A stretch of DNA of 64,000 bases from NCBI GenBank assembly GCA_025504975.1, contig JANUWI010000011.1, positions 744,001 to 808,000 of the forward strand, given 5' to 3'. The stretch comes from Plenodomus lindquistii. Taxonomy: Eukaryota > Ascomycota > Dothideomycetes > Pleosporales > Leptosphaeriaceae. Under the pieces are notes generated by a model that made no database searches, had not been told where the DNA came from, and was given only the letters and a program-made list of their open reading frames with translations. Positions 19,878-32,157 of this stretch are shown here, piece after piece. Both the position numbers and the translations under genes were made by a program. Positions within the stretch are counted from its first letter, which is position 1. Each line of letters begins with the position of its first letter.

Positions 19878-21481
19878 CTACAAGAGATAACGATAGTCTG
19901 GATTGAGATCGCCCAGCTCGGTCTTCTCATACTCAGTCAGCCCCACGTTTCGTACGCTCTTGTTCCTCGCCTGGTTCTGCTGCCAGCACATCGCCAGATA
20001 TGCGGTACAGCTCAATGCGCTCAGGCATACGAAGGCGATACAAATGGAGTAACCAGGGATATACCTCGGAGCGTCCTTGGCAAGGAAGGCGAATACAGCA
20101 ATGATACCCCCGATATTTCCGAAGCCCACCTGTCATCAATTAGCAAGTTGCACAACATCCTTTTATCATTCAATACGACTTACCTGCCATGCAGAGCCAA
20201 CAGCGCGACGATGATGGCCACCGAGGTTCATGTTAAACCAACAAACTATGATTGGCATAGCCGAGTATGCCCCAGAGGTTACTAAGAAGAGAGCTCCGTA
20301 CTGAACAGAGCGATTGTCGTGGACGGAAATGAGGATGGCAAATCCGACGATGGCGACGCATATCGCGAAGATGGCGAACAGGAAGCGGTGCTTGAACCTG
20401 TCCGAGAACCACGCCAAAACCATGGAGAATCCGAATGCTGCTGCCCATGGCGGGACGGAATACAACTGGGTCTGGATTGGACTGTAACCGTAACTCCTGA
20501 TGATTGTAGGCGAGAAATAGGCGTACCCATACGCAGGCACGATCAAGCCAAAGTACATGAGGCCACCGACGAAGATCTTGGGATCGCGGAAAACGTTTCC
20601 GACATCGCGAAGCTTGAGCGGACGCTCACGGGCAGAGTTTCCTTGGTCAATGGCAAGACGCGCTCTTACGTAGGTCCTTTCTTCTTCGGTGAGCCATTTG
20701 ACCTCCTCTGGAAAATTTGGTAAGAGGAAGAAAAAAGCAAACGACACCAAAACTGTCAGAAGACCCTCCAATATAAACAACCACCGCCAACCACGGTATC
20801 CACGTATACCATCCATCTTACCTATGGCACTAGCGAGTAACCCTCCAAACGCACCGGCCAGTGTCGTCGAGCCGAAGAAGAACGTGAATCGCTTTTGTGC
20901 TTCATGGCGACGGTACCACATACCGATGAGGTAGAAAGCCCCTGGAAACATGCCAGCCTCAAATAATCCGAGGAGGAAGCGAGTAACGAGCAAGCTAGCG
21001 AAATTCTGTACGAAACCCTGACACATGGTGATTATCCCAAATGCGAACATGCACATGCTGAGCCAGACTCGTGGCTTCATCTTTTTCAGCAAAGCGTTGC
21101 TAGGAATTTCGAACAGTATGTAGGGGACAAAGAAGATAACGAGTGCGGTGTTGTAGCGGTTGTCGCGTACAAGGTCCAGTTCTGTGGAGAGCCCGAAGAC
21201 GTTGGCGTTGGCGATATTGACACTAAGCACTGTCAATTGCACACTTTTTCAAATGCTACTGTGCAGTATGCCTACCGATCCAGAAAAGCCAAAAGATACA
21301 TTATGCATAGAAATGGAATGACGCGCAAGTCGATCCTTCTGACGAGTTTGGCTTCGGTGGTGTGTGGCGGGCAAGCCACCATTTCTAGCGCATCTTCGTA
21401 GGTGTTTGCACCATACTGAGGAACATGATCGTTCTTTTCGAAGTCTGGCGACGACGACGTTACCTCTGTAGACATTAGCAT
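19878..21481 (-). CDS. MFS permease, allantoate/nicotinate (Dal5/Tna1) type
   Basis: Exons 21276-21481, 20184-21222 and 19878-20129; introns of 53 and 54 nt. About 498 residues. The joins restore LAFLDRVNIANANVFGL and GSAWQVGFGNIGG, both hallmarks of the fungal anion:cation symporter branch of the major facilitator superfamily. Twelve hydrophobic segments can be traced, with the RFLLGLFEAGMFPGAFYLIG helix and the GYRGWRWLFILEG loop. Such transporters take up small organic anions (allantoate, nicotinate, vitamins) at the plasma membrane; the substrate is unknown here. A second in-frame ATG at 21475 is an alternative start. Confidence 0.9.
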
Positions 21482-22903
21482 ACCGTACAATGGATTCCTT
21501 GTGATTCGATTGCGCTGCGGAGGCGTCGGACTTATTCTCAATGCTTGTGCCTCACTAAGATACTCAAGCTTTCGAGCTGCGACCACCCACCTCCACGAAC
21601 TTGGAAAATGTGGCAACTTACTCTCTTTCTTGGAAAACATCGTGACTGTGATACCCGTGAGATGATCGGAAGTCGAATCGGTTAGATACACCTCATCTGA
21701 GACGCAACCCAGATGTACTCTAGTAGAGTACCGCAAGCTGATCACGTCCAAGAGCACTTGCAGTCGCACCCGCAGCAGCGGGACGCTGGGGACATTTATA
21801 TTCGCTGTCAGAGGGACAGTCATCACGCCCACGCCGAGGTCGCAGATCCTCCACAAACTCAGCTTTCCCGCATCCGTATCGCCTCGCTTAGGCCCGTTGT
21901 TTTCATGGGGCATTGAGCGGGTCGTACTCTAGCTTTCGGTGAGCCATTCGACCGGGAAAACAGCTTCAACAGGCGAGTAATTACACTCTGCAAGGCCACA
22001 ACATCAAAACAAGACCCAAAGCCTCTAAGCTTAGCTATACTCGAGTCGCAATTTAGAATGAGTGCTCCACCATGATTGTTGTGGAGGGAATTATTGGAAG
22101 TTCCTCACCAAAACCGTAGCGCAGCCAGGCCTCCAGGTATTTCGGATTTCCTCGAATCACTCCATTGTGAGCAAGCCAGAGGTCACTCGAAGGGGCAGCT
22201 GCATTGTCCTTCCCCAGCGCCACAACCCCAGATATTCCGCGCGTGGAGGCGGTTCCGCTGACGCCCTTGCTGATAGCACCCCTGCCCTGCAATACCCGCT
22301 TTGTGTCAATCTGCCGGCTGACTTTCCCATGGGAACAAAGGCCACCAGCAGATTCTGCGCAGATGACGACGGCTGAAAAATGCAACTTGGCATTGCCGCC
22401 GGATGCCACAATGTGATCAGCGGCTGTGGCGTTTGCACCCAATGAAACTCTAGCTCGGGTCCATATCGGTGCGAGTTGCCGACCATGCGCGTCTACACTG
22501 AGCGCTGCAATGAAATGTGTGCAAGTCTGGAGCATAACTCCCATGTAATCCTGACGGCAAGGTCATAGCCGTCGTCCACTGGACACCTGTTCTCGGCACC
22601 GTACAGCGATGAAGGACCAAAGGGCGAGCTTAGTAACTCCAAATATTCTATCCGAAGCCAATCGGCGAAGGGTGGTTCCGATTTCACTCAAGCCTGGGCG
22701 CACTCACCCGTGAACCAAAGTCTCAGCGTCAACCTTCCCTTTCGTTCCTTTTCGTCCCAATCTACCAACATCCAGCAACCACCTCTCCCGTCCTTTGGCC
22801 TCATTGCGACCCTATGATAGCGTCACCTCAACCTCTGGAAGTGTTACTGCGTTCGACTGAGACCGATACCGATACCCCTCAGCGGCTGGCCTGCTGACCC
22901 GTC
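21482..22903. other. intergenic, one doubtful open frame
   Basis: A 163-residue minus-strand frame lies at 22053-22544 (listed separately with low confidence). The 300 bases before 22904 look like a pyrimidine-rich fungal promoter and leader. Confidence 0.35.
22053..22544 (-). CDS. Doubtful 163-residue open frame
   Basis: It starts with ATG (MGVMLQTCTHF) and ends in VEHSF. The composition is protein-like (GISGVVALGKDN, LWLAHNGVIRGNPKYLEAW), but no family is recognised and no intron signals support a larger gene. It lies between two divergent, well-supported genes. I list it because it is one of the longer unexplained frames in a G+C-balanced region; it may be chance. Confidence 0.2.
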   Translation of the reverse strand: MGVMLQTCTHFIAALSVDAHGRQLAPIWTRARVSLGANATAADHIVASGGNAKLHFSAVVICAESAGGLCSHGKVSRQIDTKRVLQGRGAISKGVSGTASTRGISGVVALGKDNAAAPSSDLWLAHNGVIRGNPKYLEAWLRYGFGEELPIIPSTTIMVEHSF

Positions 22904-24421
22904 ATGGTTAATGCGAAATATGTCGCCTTCAAAGTCAACAAGCAGCCGACAATCTCCCAGGGACCTGCGCAGGCTTATGGGACGATAATCAACTGCAGGG
23001 CGCAGGCGGGGAAGCACGCAGGGCAGGCGCAAAAAGAGGTGCGGTCACATCATGTGCCCTTGTCCAATGTCCCTGGGGCGCTGAAACGCAAACGCGGCGA
23101 CGATGGCAAACACGAATGTGCAGAGTCAACGGCCGCAACTTCGTGCCACGAGAATAGCATGACGCCGCCGCCAGCCTTACTACAGCGCCCACTTCTCACG
23201 CAACATTGGCAACAATGTAAGCCTGTGCGACGACGAAAGTGCGAAACGACGTCGAAAGGTGTCGATCTGGATAGCTGGTTCACTATTCTATCGTTTTCGG
23301 ACCCTGCGCAGTTACTGGAGATGCGCGAGAAGATTGCGTCCTGCTATCGGTTCCTCAGAGACAATCCAATGCTCTGGAAACACAGCAGAAGCTACTATTA
23401 CGGGAGTGACATGCCGGATCCCCCCTCTGAGCTCACCGAATTCCAATACGCGCATCTGAGACATGGCCACGGCTGCATGAGCTGCGGCGCAAAGAGCACA
23501 CGCAAGACATACTGGGCGTTTTTGCGGCGCTGGTGCAAGGCGTGCCTCCAGTCCAAGACGATACGAGAAAGCGATGCTCTGGCCCTTTTAAAGGGCGAAA
23601 ATGGCGAAGACATCTCTTTTATAAAATCGTGTCTGCCACCAGGCATCTTCGACTCTTGGGGCAATTTTGTCGGTGTCGGGCCTGCAGCTACGCATTCTTT
23701 AAAGACAATTTACTCAGTGCTAGACGTTCGGAAACTGGTTGCAGAATACATCGCCGAAGCTCGTACGAGATCAGCAGATCAAGAAGAGCTACGTACTTGG
23801 TACGCGACATGGCACGCGGACAAAATGAAGATTATCGAGGAACGCAAGGTCTTCGCCAAGCAAATGGAGCTGTGGGAAGAGACAACACGGTCAACCAAGT
23901 CCATCGACTACCAGGCTAGGAAGTTTGCGCGCAAAGTGTTTTTCCAAAAGAAAGCGCTGCAGCTCACTCCACCGATCGAACTGCAACAGCTAGAGGCTTG
24001 CCCGTCTTACCGCCGTGCAATTGCTATCCCCAAGGCCCCGAATATCACCTCTTGGAATCAGCTCCGACCCAAACTGGAGAAGGAAGCCGCGGAGATGTTG
24101 ACGCAGGAACGACGTTCAGAGTCTGCAGCAGTTGTCCCTTCGAGTTCAAGAGATTGTACGCCACACAGCAGTAGTTTGGACGATCTCAGCAACACCAGCA
24201 ACTTAAACAGCTCCAACAGCTCCAACAGTCCAAGCAATTTCAACCACCTCCGCAATACCAACCATTCAGGCAGCTCCAGCCATGCCACCCACCCCAACAA
24301 TATCTACAACCCAAGTAATCTCAGTAACCTCAACAACCTCAGTAATCTGGATCAGACGTACACGCAGCCGCTGTTTAGGCTTGGGCCTTCACTACCACCA
24401 CCGCACACATACATGTTCTGA
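22904..24421 (+). CDS. F-box protein with Cys-rich segment and Ser/Asn-rich tail
   Basis: Single exon, 505 residues. An F-box-like segment lies near residues 120-160 (DLDSWFTILSFSDPAQLLEM, then CYRFLRDNPMLWKHSR), where the W-x-x-H/R ending is usual for fungal F-boxes. A cysteine pair follows (CMSCGAK ... WCKACLQ), possibly binding zinc. The middle is basic and helical (DEEL/RKFARKVFFQKK region). The tail is a low-complexity Ser/Asn/Leu run. By family, F-box proteins link substrates to the SCF ubiquitin ligase via Skp1; the substrate is unknown. Confidence 0.75.
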   Translation: MVNAKYVAFKVNKQPTISQGPAQAYGTIINCRAQAGKHAGQAQKEVRSHHVPLSNVPGALKRKRGDDGKHECAESTAATSCHENSMTPPPALLQRPLLTQHWQQCKPVRRRKCETTSKGVDLDSWFTILSFSDPAQLLEMREKIASCYRFLRDNPMLWKHSRSYYYGSDMPDPPSELTEFQYAHLRHGHGCMSCGAKSTRKTYWAFLRRWCKACLQSKTIRESDALALLKGENGEDISFIKSCLPPGIFDSWGNFVGVGPAATHSLKTIYSVLDVRKLVAEYIAEARTRSADQEELRTWYATWHADKMKIIEERKVFAKQMELWEETTRSTKSIDYQARKFARKVFFQKKALQLTPPIELQQLEACPSYRRAIAIPKAPNITSWNQLRPKLEKEAAEMLTQERRSESAAVVPSSSRDCTPHSSSLDDLSNTSNLNSSNSSNSPSNFNHLRNTNHSGSSSHATHPNNIYNPSNLSNLNNLSNLDQTYTQPLFRLGPSLPPPHTYMF

Positions 24422-25656
24422 TGTCATCCAGTACATATCTCCCCTTTCGAATTTAGGTACGACCTTGGCGTTCTCGTGGACATTTAACGTCGCACCGCAT
24501 TGTTGCTTAGGCAGTTTCGTTCTAGTCTTTCCAATTTTCTCTCTTTCCGTAACAGCATGGTCTGCGTGGCATGGCATGACATGGCACAAGGGGTCACGGA
24601 GCGATGGTCATCATGAAGGGGGTGTTTCGGGATTTTCTTTCTGATGTATACGAGTACAAATAGACTAATGAGATGCACATATATTTGGAAAGTCTGAAAT
24701 CTTGCAGCCTACTGCTGACATCAACGACGAGGTCCCCATGAGACCAAACCTCAACAATCTACTCTAGTGATGTAGAAAGTTGCCTTATTCAGAAGACCTT
24801 GCACATGCCGCAATCGGAGAGGAACGGCATGTGGGGCGTGATACGAGTAATGGCATTCGGCAGCTGACTTGACAACAGCGCTGATTGGAGCGCGGTTTTG
24901 TGACTCCAGGCATTGTGATATCCAGAGTATGTGCACATGTCGATGATGGACGATGGACATTAGACAGTGACGTACACAAACGCGCACGTCGCACTTCTCC
25001 TGCGCCTTGTCTAAGACTGCCCGCAGAGCCTCAAGTTACCCCTCTTCCAACAGTGTGGCCTGCGGCGATCTAGACCGCTCCGGCGAATCACGGGCGCAGG
25101 AGGTCTCTTCAAGGTGACGGACAGCAGCGAACCCACGGTTCTCTCGCATGCATGCCTGTCACAAACGTCACATCTCCCGTTCAACGTCTGTCCGGTGCCG
25201 CATGGGAAATGTTTCCCGGTGGGCCTGACTTGACTGAACCTTTCGGACTCCCAGTTGCGAGACGGCGAGGATAGGGTAAGCGGCAGAGTTCCAGACCAAT
25301 GCTCATCGTTGGCTTTGCCCGAGCGCTGATTGGCTGTGGGCGGGCTATCAAAGTGGGTCCAGCCGTTGATTCTGGAAAGAAACATATTGCCATCGATTGA
25401 ATAGCAGAGTAGGTCCGAGGATATCGGCGTGACAGTGCGCTTTTCCTTTTATAAAGACCTCGCACGGTCTACGCACTCTCTTGTCAGCGCTTTCACACTC
25501 TCTTAGACCTGCTCCCGCTTCGACGACAGGACGCAATTCGTTGGTACAAGAAATTGTCCCGCCGACTTAGCTTATCATAGCCACCATAGTGCTGGGCGTA
25601 TAACTCCCCAATCGGTCGTATTCAATCAACAGAATCCTCTACAGTACAGCCACGCA
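24422..25656. other. intergenic, upstream of cytochrome c peroxidase
   Basis: Over 1.2 kb without a convincing gene. Short frames on both strands have no family features. The stretch just before 25657 likely holds the CCP1 promoter and leader. Confidence 0.4.
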
Positions 25657-26843
25657 ATGGCATCGGCCTCACGCACCTTCTCCCGCGCTCTGCGCACCGC
25701 TGCACCTTCGCTCCGCACAACAGCACACTCCTCGGCTCGCTTCGTCGCACCCGCACAGAAGACCTTTGGCAAGCAGTGGCAACGCGGCTATGCCTCTGGT
25801 AAGGAGGAAGCCCAAGACAAGTACGAAGGCAACCCAACTGGCCTGATCTACGGCGCTGGAGCCCTGCTCGTGGGAGCCGCCGTCTACGGTCTCTACACAT
25901 ACCAGCCCGAGCTCTTCGGCAAGGAGGCCAAGGCTTTCGTCCCCCGCTTCGAAGACTACCAGAAGGTGTACAACAAGATCGCCAAGTTGCTCGAGGAGAA
26001 GGACGACTACGACGATGGCAGCTACGGACCCGTCTTGCTGCGATTGGCATGGCACGCCTCTGGAACGTACGTTTACTCTCCACCACAGTCCTACGAGCAC
26101 CGCCCACCATACTAACTGCTTACAACAGCTACGACAAGCTCACCAACACGGGCGGCTCCAACGGCGCCACCATGCGCTTTGCCCCCGAAGGCGACCACGG
26201 CGCCAACGCCGGCCTCGCCGCTGCCCGCGACTTCCTCGAGCCCGTCAAGCAAGCCTTCCCCTGGATAAGCTACTCAGACCTGTGGATCCTCGCCGGCGTC
26301 TGCGCAATCCAAGAGATGCAAGGCCCCAAGATTCCCTACCGAGCAGGCCGCACAGACCGCGACGTGAGCTTCTGCACGCCCGACGGCCGTCTGCCTGACG
26401 CTTCAAAGGACCGCTCGCACATCCGCGCCATCTTCGGCCGTATGGGCTTTGACGACAAGGCCATGGTTGCGCTGTCTGGTGCTCACGCGCTGGGCCGCTG
26501 CCACACTGATCGCTCTGGATATGACGGACCGTGGACGTTCAGCCCTACCACTTTGACAAACGATTACTTCAAGCTTCTGATTGAGGAGAAGTGGGCGTAC
26601 AAGAAGTGGAATGGTCCCAAGCAGTTTGAAGACGTCAAGACGAAGAGCCTCATGATGCTGCCCACGGACATGGAGATTGTGAAAGATAAGAGCTTCAGGA
26701 AGTATGCGGAGCTGTATGCCAAGGACAACGATGCGTTCTTCAAGGATTTTAGCGAGGCTGTTACCACGTTGTTTGAGCTTGGTGTGCCGTTCCAGCAGCC
26801 AGAGGATCAGAGATATGTGTTCAAGAGCAGCTTTGATCAGTAG
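25657..26843 (+). CDS. CCP1: Mitochondrial cytochrome c peroxidase
   Basis: Exons 25657-26066 and 26129-26843 with a 62-nt intron (GTACGT ... CTAAC ... ACAG). 374 residues. An Arg/Ser-rich mitochondrial presequence and a hydrophobic segment (LIYGAGALLVGAAVYGLYTY) come first, as in bipartite signals to the intermembrane space. Distal site RLAWHASGTY, proximal histidine in ALSGAHALGRCH, the GPWTFSP segment with the radical-forming tryptophan and LMMLPTDMEI with the hydrogen-bonding Asp are all present. It reduces H2O2 using cytochrome c. Confidence 0.96.
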
Positions 26844-27075
26844 ATGGGGTATTGTATGAGTGGAAGAAAAAGAGAAAGAGTTTGAGAATGATATCCACCT
26901 AGACTACTTAGATTTCGTCTGTTACATTAAGATGTTGAATAGAATGTACTATGTCTTTCATATTGGTATAATATCCGCGTGAGCAAAGCTGGCCATTTTT
27001 CGGTGCTTCGTATATCGTCCACGTCTTCATCCCTCCATACGTGAACAACATGTCTCGCCACCACACATGTCATCC

Positions 27076-28237
27076 CTATTCCTCAACCAATGACTTCATG
27101 ATTTGGTTCGTCTTCCTCTTCCAAAATTGCTGTTTCTCCTTGTTGATCTCCTGCAACTCCTCCATCTCTCTCTTCCCCAACTCCTTGATCTCCTTGGTCA
27201 ACCCCCGCACATCCTGCTCTGGTAGCGGCGGCGCGAGCAGCAGCGTATCCTTCTTATACCTCGACGGCTGGCTCAGGAACGCCAAGTCAACCCCCGTCTT
27301 GTCCTGATCACTCGGCGTCTTGAACGTAACGCGCTTCTTGCCACGACTCTCACGTGCAGGCGACGAACTGCCTTGCTCATTAACGAAGAGCGATGATTCG
27401 ACCCTGGTGACATCCGACGCGAGATCTTCAATCATACTGCCATTTCCCTGTGTGAGTAAGAGCTGTTCCATACTATCCTCTCCCAGACAAGTAACTCCAA
27501 GCTTCCAGATCTCGCCCACAACCGCTTCCCACTGCTCCTGCAGACGCGCGACTTCCTCTGCACACCGGGCCAGATGGTCCTCGTAGTCTTGCATGCGAGT
27601 CTCGAGTGTTGCTTCGAAGCGTATGCGTTCACCCTGGCGGTCGTTGGCGGAGAGCGTGAGCTTGTATTGTGAGAGTGGTTGGTAGAGTCTGGCTGTCATG
27701 CGCTCGTATTTTGCGGGAGCAGTGAGTTTGAGGGGCGAGATGTGGGGGTCGGCAGAGTCGAGTTGTGAGAAGACTGTTTGCATGGTGCTCTCGTGAAGTC
27801 GATGGAGAAGCGACTCGAGCGTCTTGTTGATCTTTTGGGAGGTGGTGGTGTAGAGGTTGCGGCGATAGTCATTGCTGCTATCTGGAGGTGACGATGTTAA
27901 CGGTAGTGAACATGCGAGGAGTGATCTTGAGTGTACCTTTGAATGCTACAGCAAGTGGGTGCATGTCCAGTCTCCTCTTTGTTGCTCTCTTCTGCACTTT
28001 CGGTAGACTGCGCACGCTGATCACTGACTTGGTGGCTGACGCAGCCTCGATGCCGCCTTTCCCATGCTTACGCGTTGCTGAAGGGGTATCATTGATCTGC
28101 TTCGTCTTGCGCCCCGTTTGCTTGAACAAAGAAGCTGCTGAGATTGTCTTCTTCGCCTTCGCTGGCGTATCGCGCTTCGCCAGTGACGCTTTGTCGTCGC
28201 GCGCGCGCAGGTTACGACTAGAACGCTCGACTTGCAT
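27076..28237 (-). CDS. Coiled-coil protein of unknown function, two exons
   Basis: Exons 27937-28237 and 27076-27881 around a 55-nt intron (GTACAC ... TTAAC ... CTCCAG). The join reads HPLAVAFKDSSNDYRRNLYT and gives 368 residues. The first 95 residues are basic and disordered (KAKKTISAASLFKQTGRKTK). The rest is helical with a clear coiled coil (RMQDYEDHLARCAEEVARLQ), then RGKKRVTFKTP and a second coiled coil near the end (GLTKEIKELGKREMEELQEI). The layout, a basic tail followed by helices, recalls inner kinetochore subunits, but this is only an analogy. Confidence 0.68.
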
Positions 28238-28630
28238 CGCCTCTAGCTCCGTGAAATGGTATGATATGCGGGATGAGAAGCATGTGGCAGGAGTATGAGT
28301 TGCAAAGCGGTTGGAATTGCCTTCGATGTCTGCGATCCTCCACTGCCGGGAAGGAAGGTGCGATGAGTAGCATGGGCAGGTGCGCCACTCTGACGTAACG
28401 CGACGACAACGACTATGAAAAGTAGAGAACAACACGCAGACAGAGTACAGAGGATTTTTTGTGCCAGGTTGAAAATTTTAGGTCGCATGCTTACAGTATA
28501 TGTACATTCATTCCAATAGTAATCCAAGCCAGTCAAGCAGCAAGTCGTTGTAACGCTTGTAGGTAGATCGCTAGAGTACATCAGTCTTGTCATTATTCCT
28601 CATCCTTCATACTCCTCCTGACAATTAGCT
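28238..28630. other. intergenic, no gene seen
   Basis: Only short frames; it includes the 5' flank of the coiled-coil gene and the 3' flank of GRX5. Confidence 0.4.
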
Positions 28631-29250
28631 CTAGGGCTGCGCGCCAGGCTCAGCAGGCACTACGACACCCTTCTCTTCGAGCATCTTCGCCAGCGAGCCG
28701 TCCTGGTGCATCGTCATTAGAATGTCGCATCCACCAATGAACTCCTTATCAACGTATAACTGCGGTATCGTAGGCCATTCTGAGTATTCCTTGATGCCTA
28801 AAGCCATTTGTCAGCACCTGTCTTCCCACACAATACATCGCAGCATCACGAAATGCGATCGCGCTTTCATACTGTAGCAGTCGGCACATACCTTGCCTCA
28901 AATCCTGGTCCTCCAATACATTGAATGCTGTGAACTTCTCTGGGTCCACGCCCTGCATGCCCAAGATCTGTATGCTAGCTCTCGAGAAGCCGCATTGCGG
29001 TGTCTCTGGTGTACCCTTCATGAACAAAACGACAGGGCTCGATGCAACAGCCTTGTCTATCGCGGTGCGGACTTCATCGGAAAGCAGTCGCGCTTGAAAC
29101 GGTGCGATGAATCGTGCGGGTGCGAAAGCGCGGACAGCTGGGTTCGCGCGAGTGGCGGCGCGGAAGGCCTATGAGATGTTAGATCTGCCAAAATGACATC
29201 TGAGAGTCTAGTTATGGCCTTACCGAAGGAATTGCACGTCTCGAGAACAT
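28631..29250 (-). CDS. GRX5: Mitochondrial monothiol glutaredoxin
   Basis: Exons 29224-29250 (27 nt), 28892-29168 and 28631-28797, with introns of 55 and 94 nt. 156 residues. An Arg/Ala-rich presequence (MFSRRAIPSAFRAATRAN) precedes VVLFMKGTPETPQCGFSRAS with the single-cysteine CGFS active site; WPTIPQLYVDKEFIGGCDI carries the glutathione-binding TIPQ and GG. Grx5 hands [2Fe-2S] clusters from the Isu scaffold to target proteins in the matrix. The tiny first exon is supported because it supplies an in-frame ATG and the targeting start. Confidence 0.94.
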
Positions 29251-30197
29251 TGCGAGTATTTGTTAGTGGTGAAGATATGAGACTTCGTGTGATCATCACC
29301 TCCGCAGTTCGCCGCAGTGGAAATTCAGATGAGGTCAGAGGGCGCCAAGACCGAGCAGCTTCGAGATGCTGATATTGCTCAACGCCTACTGGTCACAGTC
29401 TCCATGCACTTCAATCCTGGACTACGACATTCTATGATATGATTACGTCTACCATGATACGATGATCCAGCTGCATCGGTGCTGGCGTTTCGTTGTTGCT
29501 GTTCCTCTCCAGGAATTACTACCCATGGTAGCGGCCACCCACCTGCATCTGTCTTATTGGTCACCAACCCACATACTACTGAGAGGCAATCGAGAGCCTT
29601 ACAAGCGTTTATGCGTGGTATGTTTGGTATGGGGCTGGACTTGTGCAACATACATGAGAATGGTGTTCACGATTTCAACCATGACGAGCGAAGCCGTACA
29701 GTGCATCAGGCTGTCTCACCATCTTGAGACACCGAAAGAGCTGCTTGCATTTGTACAGTAAGAGAGGAAACCTGAGGCGTTGAAGAACGACACCGCCTCT
29801 GTCAAGATGAAGGCCACACGGTACCACTCAAAGAGTAAGGAGGATCAGCACGCCGCAAAGCCTCTCGTGAAAACCTCCCGCAATCGCCTATCAAACGAGC
29901 GACTCATTGTGAGCCACGACGAAGCCTGCTATACGTTGGGATTCACAGAGCTGAGACGCCAGCATTGCATCTTCTCAGTCGAATCTGAAGTCTGTCTGAA
30001 GCCCATGAGCAGCTTCCTTCGACGACGCATCGCCTCAATCTGAACTACTGGACCAGATAACCTTTAAAAGGTCGTTGGTAAAATTCGTTCCAAGCGTACA
30101 GATCAGTCAAAAGAGAATACATGCCGACGTAATCAGGTAGCATGGCTCCATCCATGTACATCCACTCAATATCCTCTTGATCCTCATCCTTTTCCTC
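29251..30197. other. intergenic, no gene seen
   Basis: About 950 bp with only short frames (29462-29761, 29780-30043) lacking family features. Confidence 0.4.
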
Positions 30198-30881
30198 TCA
30201 CTCCGACTGTGCCTCTTCTTCTTCCCCCTCCCAATTCCTAACCAGAATTTTGACAGCTGGAAACTTTGCATCGAGCGAGCGCAAACATTCCCCGTCTACA
30301 AATATACAAAAATTCCACCGCGGAGGTAAACGATGCGCCACGCCTTTCAGGGTGTTACTGATTAGCTTAGCACGAATCTGTGCGGTGCCACCCAGCCTGT
30401 CTGCTTCACAGAGTCGGTGTGGTAGGTCTTCAGCAACCCAGGTACAAAACACGCGCCGCACTGTGTGCGGATCTGCATCGGAGAGCGTCGCTTCATCTTC
30501 AATGACAGTCAGTTCGTGGTGCGGAAGTAGGTCGGTCTGGTCTGCCAGCGCAAGACTGTGTGCGACGTTGGAACGCAGATGGTCGAGCATGCGGGTCCAG
30601 AGTGCGTCGCTGGCCGGACCATAGACAGCACGGACTACGATGAAGCCCCATGGAGCACCGGGTAGGATGATAGGGCTGGCGAGGCTGTTCAGGATTTGGT
30701 GGTATTCTTTTGGAGGTTGCGGTGCGAGAGGCTTCGACTCTTTGTTGAGCTTATCAGAGAATTCGCAGCCTCGTGGGAGACGCCTGAAGTCATGACGTCT
30801 CGGCTTTTGACAAGATGTGGTTAGATCAGGTCTAGAGCTGTTAGAGGCTAGACGTCGTTGTTGTTTGACAAGTGACACCAA
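30198..30881 (-). CDS. Conserved fungal hypothetical protein, 5' end unresolved
   Basis: The open frame has no ATG near its 5' end; coding-like sequence continues upstream to about 30930 next to a possible CTGCAG acceptor, so a first exon further right is likely. The core reads LPGAPWGFIVVRAVYGPASD, LWTRMLDHLRSNV, TVIEDEATL, then HTVRRVFCTWV and PRWNFCIFVDGECLRSL. The PWGF-x-V-x-R-x-VYG phrase is one I associate with a widespread family of unnamed fungal proteins, often in variable regions. The tail is acidic. It borders the transposon-bearing island. Confidence 0.55.
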   Translation of the reverse strand: MVSLVKQQRRLASNSSRPDLTTSCQKPRRHDFRRLPRGCEFSDKLNKESKPLAPQPPKEYHQILNSLASPIILPGAPWGFIVVRAVYGPASDALWTRMLDHLRSNVAHSLALADQTDLLPHHELTVIEDEATLSDADPHTVRRVFCTWVAEDLPHRLCEADRLGGTAQIRAKLISNTLKGVAHRLPPRWNFCIFVDGECLRSLDAKFPAVKILVRNWEGEEEEAQSE

Positions 30882-30929
30882 AGTTACCAGGTCGCGGTAT
30901 GCGTAGAAAGAAGAGACTGGGCTGCAGAA

Positions 30930-32157
30930 GAATCAAGCGTGAACATGGGGTGGACATGGGGTGGACTATACACTCCTGATTTGACATAGACCTGCAGCAT
31001 TTGCGAAGTTGTCAAGCTTCAAAGGTAGAACTTGAACGCACAGACTATTGTCTCAACATTTTGCTAAGCGAAGTCGAGAAGTCGATATATACATGTAAAT
31101 AAGATTTTCCTTACTTCTATTGTAGTTCATACCTTCGTGATGGCCCAGAACGTACTTCTACCTCCGCCATTCTCTCTTCAAACTCCGCGCGATTGCATTG
31201 CAATTATCACTCTTTTCTATATTTCCACCGTTTTGAATCTCGCGCAATTAGGTATCTGTGACCTGAATATTTACGCTTGAATTCGCTTGTAATACTTCAA
31301 TGGTTCCCTTTGCTAAGAGCTTTGACTTAGCCGTGACGCGCTTAGAGAAGATTGTCATATGTACGTCAGGCATGATATCCAAGCCGGCAATTCATGCCTG
31401 ACATTCCCATAATGCCCGATTGACTAGCTCAATTGCAGTCAAGGAGTCGACAATATGATACGTTTTCACTTCATGAAAGGGATTTATACCTAAAGTAACA
31501 GTCAGATAATGCATCGATCATGTGTACATTATCATAATCCAGGCGACAGCATAGTATCTGCAATGATTCAGGATCTCAAAGCTCGGGGTAATACTGCTAT
31601 CCATCCAAGTCTCGGCGTTAAGCCATCAAGTGAAATAACAATGCGGTGATATCTTCGGTGCTGAGGACCTAAAGGTTTGGTACTAGTGTTAATTATGTTC
31701 GCTCGGCGCATCATGTTCGGCAGATATAGGGACAATCATCAGATCACCTGTGGTCTGTCTGAAGCTTACTGTGCCTACACTTCCAGATAGCGATGGTATG
31801 GACACCATTGGACATATCAGGTTGGATCCTCGGTCAAATTTGGCGAATATCGTTGAACTTTAGCAGGTATCTAAGTCGATGCGCTCACGATCAGATTGGG
31901 ACCTGATGGTGATGCATAGTTCTGAAGGATGAGCATCTACAGTAGCTCTTGATGGTGGTTAGACGAGTATTAAAACTAGCCGTTGGCGTATTGTTATAGT
32001 ATTCTGTTCGTTAAGGAGGTTGGACGAATCGAACGGCTCACTAACGATATGTAATCACCGCTGGTGATCGCGCTTTAGTTTCCCTCTCAACGTATAGGAT
32101 ATAGTCAACTCGGCTTACATGCCTCTTTACTTTCGACGAACTGCTACTCTAGAGTTT
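30930..32157. other. gene-poor stretch, possible 46-codon exon at 31140-31280
   Basis: An ATG at 31140 opens a short frame with a hydrophobic run (DCIAIITLFYISTVLNLAQL), followed directly by GTATCT, so it could be the first exon of a decayed membrane-protein gene. I found no following exon. The rest shows nothing. Confidence 0.25.
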